From: Nanogingivalis sp963545035
GTDB taxonomy: Bacteria > Patescibacteriota > Saccharimonadia > Saccharimonadales > Saccharimonadaceae
NCBI GenBank assembly: GCA_963545035.1
Contig: CAUUHU010000022.1
Span: forward strand, 1-12,535
Direction: 5' to 3'
Length of the DNA: 12,535 nt
Shown here: piece by piece, positions 5,814 through 10,846 of the stretch
Layout: every line of letters begins with the position of its first letter
Position numbering within the stretch: position 1 is the stretch's first letter
Made by a program: the position numbers and the translations under genes
The notes under the pieces: generated by a model
Database searches by the model: none
Seen by the model: only the letters and a program-made list of their open reading frames with translations
What the model was told of the DNA's origin: nothing

Positions 5814-6821
5814 ATGTCTAAAAAAATTGCAATTAATGGATTTGGGCGAATTGGTCGCAATGCCTTTAAACTAGCTTTTGAAAGAGATGATATTGAAGTT
5901 GTAGCGATTAACGACTTAACAGATACGAAAACTTTGGCGCATCTTTTAAAACATGATTCAACTTATGGAAATTACCATCACGATGTATCTTATGATGAAA
6001 ACTCAATTTTTGTTGCGGGAAAGCAAATTCGCGTATTAGCGGAGCGCGACCCAGCACTTTTACCTTGGGGTGAATTTGGTATTGATGTTGTAATTGAGGC
6101 AACAGGATTGTTTGTTCAACCAGAAAAAGCTCGTGCACATATTAACGCTGGTGCGAAAAAAGTTGTAATTTCAGCGCCCGCAAAAGGTGAAGGTGCTAAA
6201 TTTATCGTGCTAGGTGTAAACGAACATGAGCTTACGCGCGAAGATGATATTATTTCTAACGCTAGCTGCACAACAAACTGTATTGCTCCTGTTATGGCCG
6301 TTCTTGAGCGTGAGTTTGGAATTGAAAAATCTTTAATGACGACAGTCCACTCTTACACTGCGAGCCAAAGACTCCTAGATGCTCCGGCAAAAGACTTGCG
6401 CGAAGCTCGTTCTGCGGCCGAAAATATAGTTCCAACTACAACTGGCGCAGCAATTGCGACCGCGAAAGTTATTCCATCTCTTGAAGGAAAGTTTGATGGT
6501 TTGTCGGTTCGAGTTCCAACGGCGGTTGTTTCGCTGAGCGATATTACTGCAGTTTTGAAACGAAACACTACAAAAGAAGAAATTAACGAAGTGTTTAAAC
6601 GTGCTGCCGCAGATCCATTTTACCAAGGAATCTTAACGGTTACAGACGAACCTTTGGTTTCGATGGATTTCAAGGGGAATTCTCATAGCTCTATTGTTGA
6701 CTTACCATTAACAAATGTTGTTGGTGGAAACCTTGTTAAAGTTGTAGCTTGGTATGACAATGAATGGGGATATTCTAACCGCTTGGTCGAGATTGTTGCT
6801 GATGTAGCGGTAAATATTTAA
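5814..6821 (+). CDS. gap: Glyceraldehyde-3-phosphate dehydrogenase, type I
   Basis: The enzyme oxidises glyceraldehyde 3-phosphate to 1,3-bisphosphoglycerate with NAD+, the entry to the ATP-forming part of lower glycolysis. At 335 residues it has the normal length. The dinucleotide-binding GFGRIGR (9-15) is present, and D34 in AINDLTD points to NAD+ rather than NADP+. The catalytic cysteine C152 lies in SNASCTTNCIAP, and the general base H179 in TTVHSYT. The C-terminal WYDNEWGYSNR block is intact. It leads a six-gene cluster and has the best ribosome binding site of the group (AAGGAG, 5-base gap). It contains no TTCGAA hexamer, as for pyrophosphatase. The assignment is secure. Confidence 0.97.
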   Translation: MSKKIAINGFGRIGRNAFKLAFERDDIEVVAINDLTDTKTLAHLLKHDSTYGNYHHDVSYDENSIFVAGKQIRVLAERDPALLPWGEFGIDVVIEATGLFVQPEKARAHINAGAKKVVISAPAKGEGAKFIVLGVNEHELTREDDIISNASCTTNCIAPVMAVLEREFGIEKSLMTTVHSYTASQRLLDAPAKDLREARSAAENIVPTTTGAAIATAKVIPSLEGKFDGLSVRVPTAVVSLSDITAVLKRNTTKEEINEVFKRAAADPFYQGILTVTDEPLVSMDFKGNSHSSIVDLPLTNVVGGNLVKVVAWYDNEWGYSNRLVEIVADVAVNI

Positions 6822-6831
6822 AGGTTTTTTG

Positions 6832-7287
6832 ATGAAGATTTTTATTGGTGCAGATCACAGAGGCTATTACCTTAAGGAAAAAGTTTTTAAATATTTAAAA
6901 AATAACGGATATAACATAGAAGATATTGGTGGTTTTGAATATAACCCAAATGATGATTTTCCAGAATTTGCACACGTGGCAGTTTCGAAGATTCGTGCCA
7001 GTGATGAGAGTGATTCTCGTGCTATTCTGATTTGTGGCGGTGCGCAAGGAATGGGAATGGCTGCGAATCGGTATAAGGGTATTCGTGCATCTGTTGTATG
7101 GGAACCTGAAGAAGCAAAATGGACTCGTAATGATAATGATAGCAATGTTCTATGTCTACCGGCGCGAGTTTTTGATAAAGATGATAAGGAGAGTACGTGG
7201 AAGGAGACCGTAGATGTTTGGCTTAAAACTCCTTTTGCTGCTGCACCGCGTTTTATACGAAGAAATAATCAGATAGATGAGGTTTAA
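6832..7287 (+). CDS. RpiB/LacA/LacB-family sugar-phosphate isomerase, divergent active site
   Basis: This family interconverts ribose 5-phosphate and ribulose 5-phosphate (RpiB) or related hexose phosphates (LacAB). The 151-residue product starts with the family motif GADHRG (6-11), has the catalytic-cysteine loop CGGAQGMGMAANR (68-80) and the NVLCLPAR segment (105-112). Two usually conserved residues differ. The family's REHNDAN, whose His opens the sugar ring in characterised RpiB, reads RNDNDSN (99-105) with Asp at 101. The C-terminal RH pair in phosphate binding reads RF (140-141). The start is ATG 6832 with AAAGG overlapping the GAPDH stop codon. It abuts the next gene directly. The fold family is clear, but the substrate should not be assumed. 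Confidence 0.85.
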   Translation: MKIFIGADHRGYYLKEKVFKYLKNNGYNIEDIGGFEYNPNDDFPEFAHVAVSKIRASDESDSRAILICGGAQGMGMAANRYKGIRASVVWEPEEAKWTRNDNDSNVLCLPARVFDKDDKESTWKETVDVWLKTPFAAAPRFIRRNNQIDEV

Positions 7288-7935
7288 ATGTCGATAATTA
7301 CACCAGCAATTTTAGCAACTAACCCAGAAGAATATAAAGAGCAGGTTGAGAAAATCTTTCCTTTTGCCGAAAGGGTCCATATTGATGTTACGGATGGCGA
7401 ATTCGCGCCTAATTTAACCTTGCCTGAAACTCAAATTTGGTGGCCTCAAGAGTGGAAGGTTGATATTCACATGATGGTTGCTCGTCCTAGTGAGCACATT
7501 GATGCAATTATTCAACTCAATCCTAATATGGTGGTCTTTCATTCTGAGGTTGAAGAAGACCTTGTGCCTATTTTTGAGCGACTTAAAAATGAAACTATGA
7601 TTAAGCCAGGTTTAGCTTTGCTTCGTTCAACTGTTCCGGAGACCGTTGCGCCAGCAATTAAAGCTGCAGAACATATTTTAATTTTTAGTGGTAATTTGGG
7701 CGAAATGGGTGGTGTCGCAAACATGATGCAACTAGAGAAAATTCGGTTAATAAAGGCTATTAATAGTAATGTCGAAATAGGCTGGGATGGCGGCGCTAAT
7801 CTTTCGAACGTATTTAACTTAACTCAATCTGGGGTTGATGTTGTGAACGTTGGTGCGGCAATTATGCAAGCACAAGATCCTGAGCAGGCTTATCATCAAA
7901 TGGAGACTGAAATTAACCGCAAAGGAGCAATTTAA
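7288..7935 (+). CDS. Ribulose-phosphate 3-epimerase-like protein
   Basis: RPE interconverts ribulose and xylulose 5-phosphate in the pentose phosphate pathway. The 215-residue TIM-barrel product keeps all four metal-binding or acid-base positions: H31 and D33 in VHIDVTDGEF, H61 in VDIHMMV, and D167 in GWDGGA. The beta-6 loop that normally reads like MSVNPGFGGQ is FSGNLGEMGG (133-142), lacking the Pro-Gly-Phe and Gln of the family signature. This loop closes over the substrate, so specificity may have changed. ATG 7288 follows the stop codon of the RpiB-like gene with no gap, and GATGAGG provides a ribosome binding site within that gene. Co-occurrence with the RpiB-like gene supports a pentose-phosphate role. 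Confidence 0.82.
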   Translation: MSIITPAILATNPEEYKEQVEKIFPFAERVHIDVTDGEFAPNLTLPETQIWWPQEWKVDIHMMVARPSEHIDAIIQLNPNMVVFHSEVEEDLVPIFERLKNETMIKPGLALLRSTVPETVAPAIKAAEHILIFSGNLGEMGGVANMMQLEKIRLIKAINSNVEIGWDGGANLSNVFNLTQSGVDVVNVGAAIMQAQDPEQAYHQMETEINRKGAI

Positions 7936-7937
7936 AA

Positions 7938-8903
7938 GTGTCATCGCCTAAGATGCTTTCAGTTGGGGCTGCTACTCAAGATGTTTTTTTGAGTAATTCT
8001 CCAGATTTTAAATTAATCTCAATGGCAAAGAATCAGGATATTGTTGAGCTTGATTTGGGATCTAAAATAACAGTTGAAAATATTGAAATCTCAAGCGGTG
8101 GTGGTGCTACAAATGCTGCAACTACTTTTGCTCGGCAAGGCTTAGCTTCTAGTTTTATGGGTGTAGTTGGAGTGGATTCTTCGGGGGAGCAGGTATTAAA
8201 AATGCTTGATGAAGAATCTATCGATACATCTCGAGTAGAATTTTCAAATAGATATAACACAGATTATTCAGCAATTATTATAGCACCAAATGGTGAGCGT
8301 ACAATCTTAACTTATCGCGGTGCATCAGAGCATATTTATGCCGATAGTTTTGAGCTAAAATATGGTGAGTTTGATTGGATTTATCTTTCGAATTTAGCAG
8401 GAAGATTTGATGTTATTTCGAAAATTATTCAAGAATCGGTAAAAAAAGGTGCAAAAATTGCCTGGAATCCTGGGAAAAATGAACTTGCGGAACCAGGAAA
8501 AGTTCGGACTCTACTAAAAGATGTTGAAATTTTGATATTAAACAAAGAAGAGGCTAGTTTAATTTTTGAAGGTGTTTCTGCTGAAGAGATTGTTCGTAGT
8601 GGCGCAGAATTCGTACCAGTGATGATTTTAACAGATGGCCCGAACGGTGTTTGGGTCAAAGCGAAGGATAAAATTATTCATGCTGGAATGTATGAAGATG
8701 TTCCTTCGGTTGATAGAACTGGTGCGGGTGATGCTTTTGGTTCTGGGTTTGTTAGTCAATGGGCGCAGGGTGCAGACATCGAGCAAAGTATTTTATTTGC
8801 GAGTGCGAATTCGACTTCTGTAATTCAGCATCTGGGTGCTAAAAAAGGAATTTTATATAAAGATTCTAATCTTCATGATATGCCGATGGAGGAGATTCAA
8901 TGA
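7938..8903 (+). CDS. PfkB-family (ribokinase-like) sugar or nucleoside kinase
   Basis: The 321-residue product belongs to the ribokinase fold. It carries the N-terminal signature SGGGATNAA (53-61), NKEE (202-205), the LTDGPNGVWV strand (231-240), and the C-terminal anion-hole and catalytic motif DRTGAGDAFGSGF (259-271) with D265 as base. Members phosphorylate ribose, fructose phosphates, adenosine or other nucleosides; specificity cannot be read from these motifs. GTG 7938 is the likely start, with AAAGGAG 10 bases upstream. ATG 7953 is an alternative that would shorten the product by five residues. It begins two bases after the epimerase-like gene and overlaps the next gene at ATGATG. Sitting with isomerases for ribose 5-phosphate, ribokinase or nucleoside kinase activity is the natural guess. 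Confidence 0.88.
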   Translation: MSSPKMLSVGAATQDVFLSNSPDFKLISMAKNQDIVELDLGSKITVENIEISSGGGATNAATTFARQGLASSFMGVVGVDSSGEQVLKMLDEESIDTSRVEFSNRYNTDYSAIIIAPNGERTILTYRGASEHIYADSFELKYGEFDWIYLSNLAGRFDVISKIIQESVKKGAKIAWNPGKNELAEPGKVRTLLKDVEILILNKEEASLIFEGVSAEEIVRSGAEFVPVMILTDGPNGVWVKAKDKIIHAGMYEDVPSVDRTGAGDAFGSGFVSQWAQGADIEQSILFASANSTSVIQHLGAKKGILYKDSNLHDMPMEEIQ

Positions 8904-9361
8904 TGAAAACTTATAAACTTTCAGAGCTCTTAGGCTTAAAAGGTGCTTATGCGCGAAGGTTTAATTATGAAATCACCAATTTGGAGTCTAAAAAATCGCA
9001 ATCAAAAAGCGTTTCGGCGCAGATTATGGCAGATTTATATAAAAAATCGCGCGATCTAGAACAGGAACTGGGATTTTTGCAAGGCGATGTCTTGAGTGTG
9101 GAGGCAATTTCGGCTTTAAAAAATAAGCTTAATGATGACGATTTTTGGAAGAAGAATGAGACGTCGGTGATATTTACTGAAGAGGGTTTTGTCTCGGTGA
9201 ATAAAAAAGATGTTGAATTAAATTCGAAAAAAGAATTTAAAAATACCGAGAAATTGGTTTTCGAAAATTTTCAAGAAGCTTTAAAGATAGAAATTTTAGA
9301 AAAATACCAAAAAGTATTTTCGAATTATTCAAAAAAACAACTAGAAGAAAAAATATTTTAA
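8900..9361 (+). CDS. Hypothetical helical protein, 153 residues, inside the sugar-phosphate operon
   Basis: I do not recognise a family. The product is Lys/Glu-rich and mainly helical, with a probable coiled-coil stretch (about residues 28-60) and a C-terminal helical region (FENFQEALKIEILEKY onward). No signal peptide or membrane segment is seen. The start is ATG 8900, overlapping the kinase stop by four bases, or the adjacent ATG 8903; GGAGGAG lies 5-7 bases upstream. Tight coupling between the PfkB kinase and the LOG-like gene suggests it works with one of them, for example as a subunit or regulator, but that is guilt by association only. Three TTCGAA hexamers suggest lower expression than GAPDH. 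Confidence 0.7.
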   Translation: MMKTYKLSELLGLKGAYARRFNYEITNLESKKSQSKSVSAQIMADLYKKSRDLEQELGFLQGDVLSVEAISALKNKLNDDDFWKKNETSVIFTEEGFVSVNKKDVELNSKKEFKNTEKLVFENFQEALKIEILEKYQKVFSNYSKKQLEEKIF

Positions 9362-9371
9362 AAGGAGAAAA

Positions 9372-9980
9372 ATGAGATATCAAATTTGTGTTTCTGGGGC
9401 TGCTACCGGAGATAGCGTTATGGCTTCAAAGGATTTAGCTTTTAGACTTGGGCAAGAAATTGTTCGGCAAGGAAAAATTTTAACAACTGGCGCAACGGTT
9501 GGTTTGCCGCATTACGCTGCTTTGGGTGCAGTTAGTGTTAAAGGTCGAACGGGCTTGAGCATTGGTTTTTCGCCTGCTTCGAGTTTTCGGCAGCATGTGA
9601 ATACTTATAAGTTGCCGTTTAAGCCTTTTGATTATATTAATTTTACAGGGATGAGTTATGTTGGGCGTGATACGCATTTGGTGCTTTCGAGTGATGCGGT
9701 AATTACGGTTGGTGGTCGAATGGGTTCACTTCATGAACTTGCAACCGCCTTAGAATCTCGCAAAGTTTGTGGTGTTTTGCTTGGAAGTATGGCGCTCGCC
9801 GATTATGTTCCGACACTTTTACAAAATGTTGAAGCTCCGGGAACGAAAGATATCATTTACGATAACAATCCTGAACGACTTGTTCGTAAAGTAATCGCAA
9901 GACTTGATGAGAAGAATGCAGACTTCATTGCGCCGCGAGATGATGAACATCTTTCAATTAAGCGCTCTGGAAATGGATAA
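9372..9980 (+). CDS. SLOG/LOG-family nucleotide-binding protein, possible phosphoribohydrolase
   Basis: The 202-residue product has a Rossmann-like SLOG fold. The N-terminal strand and loop (VSGAATGDSV), TTGATVGLPHYAALGAV (38-54) and, most tellingly, VITVGGRMGSLHELATALE (110-128) correspond to the PGGxGTxxE signature of LOG proteins, with E122 at the catalytic Glu position. R99 in YVGRD sits where LOG enzymes have their conserved Arg. LOG enzymes split nucleoside 5'-monophosphates into base and ribose 5-phosphate; other SLOG members only bind nucleotides (TIGR00725, DprA). Loss of the Pro and the GS in place of GT make activity uncertain. AAAGGAG lies 5 bases before ATG 9372. It is the last gene of the operon and is followed by a strong terminator. 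Confidence 0.8.
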   Translation: MRYQICVSGAATGDSVMASKDLAFRLGQEIVRQGKILTTGATVGLPHYAALGAVSVKGRTGLSIGFSPASSFRQHVNTYKLPFKPFDYINFTGMSYVGRDTHLVLSSDAVITVGGRMGSLHELATALESRKVCGVLLGSMALADYVPTLLQNVEAPGTKDIIYDNNPERLVRKVIARLDEKNADFIAPRDDEHLSIKRSGNG

Positions 9981-9988
9981 AATATTTC

Positions 9989-10018
9989 AAAACTGCTCAA
10001 TTTGGGCGGTTTTTTGAT
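9989..10018 (+). terminator. Rho-independent terminator ending the GAPDH-led operon
   Basis: An 11-pair stem (9989-9999 with 10003-10013) around a 3-base loop, rich in G-T wobble pairs, is followed by TTGATTTTT. Its core is nearly identical to the terminator at 10791. Confidence 0.85.
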
Positions 10019-10033
10019 TTTTGCATAAAGTGA

Positions 10034-10066
10034 TTGACTCAAAAAAAAAAAAAAAAACGATATAAT
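10034..10066 (+). promoter_or_regulatory. Promoter of the SHOCT membrane protein with over-long poly-A spacer
   Basis: TTGACT (10034-10039) and a perfect TATAAT (10061-10066) are separated by 21 bases, four more than optimal, because the spacer contains 17 consecutive A. Loss of four A would restore 17-base spacing. The leader to ATG 10109 carries only a weak ribosome binding site (GAAAGTGG). Confidence 0.72.
10041..10057 (+). repeat. 17-base poly-A homopolymer inside a promoter
   Basis: An unbroken run of 17 A, the longest homopolymer in the window, sits exactly between -35 and -10 hexamers. Tracts of this length are prone to polymerase slippage. Confidence 0.9.
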
Positions 10067-10108
10067 TGAGATGAAAATACATAATAATGAAAGTGAAAGT
10101 GGTTATAA

Positions 10109-10783
10109 ATGAGTAAAATAAATTTAAATTTAATAGATAGGCCGGCTCTATTTGAGATGGCTAAATATATTAGGGTTGTTAAAGATGGTAGGGGTAATGA
10201 ACTAAGAATCAATGGTTCATTATATTTTGCTAGCAGTTTTACGATTTTTATAATCAATAGATGTCTTCTTCCTATAGGTTTGATGAGTAACTATGGTCCC
10301 GTTGTAATGATTAGTTTTTCGATCTTTATCTGTCTTTTTGGTTTATCTTTATATCTTGATTTTCGTAGGATGAACGATATAGGTGTTGAGAAAGATTTAA
10401 GAAATATATTAATGGCGATAAATGGCTTTATTATGCTATTTTCCTCTTTATTTTTAGATTTTTACGACTCAAAAGCAACCTACGGTCCTGAAGTTGTTGT
10501 TATATTTATCTTTATTGTATATGGAATGTTTATGGGAGTATTTCTTAATTTTACTTCAACAGACAGTTCTTATGTAAAAAGAATTTGTAAAGGTTTTTAT
10601 GACGATTCACAAATCGCTGAAGCATATAGATATGTAGTGAGTGAAAGAGAAAATATTTTAGACTTTAAAGACGAAAGTGATTCTTATAGTGATGAGCTCC
10701 GAAAAGTTAAAAAACTCTACGATGAAGGAATTTTAACTAAAGAAGAATTCGAAAAAGCAAAAAAGAAAATTTTAGATATATAA
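10109..10783 (+). CDS. Four-helix membrane protein with C-terminal SHOCT domain
   Basis: The 224-residue product has four hydrophobic segments (about 38-58, 63-84, 99-117 and 127-148), then a cytoplasmic-looking charged region, and ends with a SHOCT-type short helical domain (196-224). That domain shows the characteristic LRKVKKLYDEGILTKEEF pattern. SHOCT domains occur at the ends of many unrelated bacterial membrane and phage-associated proteins and probably mediate oligomerisation; the function here is unknown. The base composition is more AT-rich, with AGG/AGA/ATA codons more common than in the neighbours, and the gene sits alone between two near-identical terminators, so it may be a recent acquisition. 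ATG 10109 is the start that keeps the whole first hydrophilic segment. Expression may vary through the poly-A tract in its promoter. Confidence 0.78.
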   Translation: MSKINLNLIDRPALFEMAKYIRVVKDGRGNELRINGSLYFASSFTIFIINRCLLPIGLMSNYGPVVMISFSIFICLFGLSLYLDFRRMNDIGVEKDLRNILMAINGFIMLFSSLFLDFYDSKATYGPEVVVIFIFIVYGMFMGVFLNFTSTDSSYVKRICKGFYDDSQIAEAYRYVVSERENILDFKDESDSYSDELRKVKKLYDEGILTKEEFEKAKKKILDI

Positions 10784-10790
10784 GTACTTA

Positions 10791-10820
10791 GCCGCTCAAA
10801 ATGGGCGGTTTTGCTTTTTA
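10791..10820 (+). terminator. Rho-independent terminator after the SHOCT gene
   Basis: A 7-8-pair stem (10791-10798 with 10802-10809, AAA loop) is followed by TTTTGCTTTTTAA. Its T-rich tail overlaps the -35 region of the uvrB promoter. Confidence 0.82.
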
Positions 10821-10839
10821 ATGAAATATATTATAAAAT
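10811..10839 (+). promoter_or_regulatory. Promoter of uvrB, giving a leaderless transcript
   Basis: TTGCTT (10811-10816), a 17-base spacer and TAAAAT (10834-10839). The ATG at 10847 begins 8 bases after the -10 box, so the mRNA should start at or beside the start codon. No Shine-Dalgarno site is present. No LexA-type operator was recognised. Confidence 0.6.
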
Positions 10840-10846
10840 ATAAATA

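Noticed and set aside
6353..6626. Two overlapping minus-strand open frames within GAPDH
   Set aside because: They are shadows of a well-supported gene, with no ribosome binding site or family resemblance.
8901..8903. Possible recoding of TGA to glycine as in some CPR lineages
   Set aside because: TGA ends the PfkB gene at a sensible length and overlaps the next start; no in-frame TGA was found in conserved proteins.
10071..10112. 13-codon reading frame upstream of the SHOCT gene whose TGA overlaps its ATG
   Set aside because: The predicted transcript start (about 10073) falls inside or after its ATG, and there is no ribosome binding site, so it is probably not translated.
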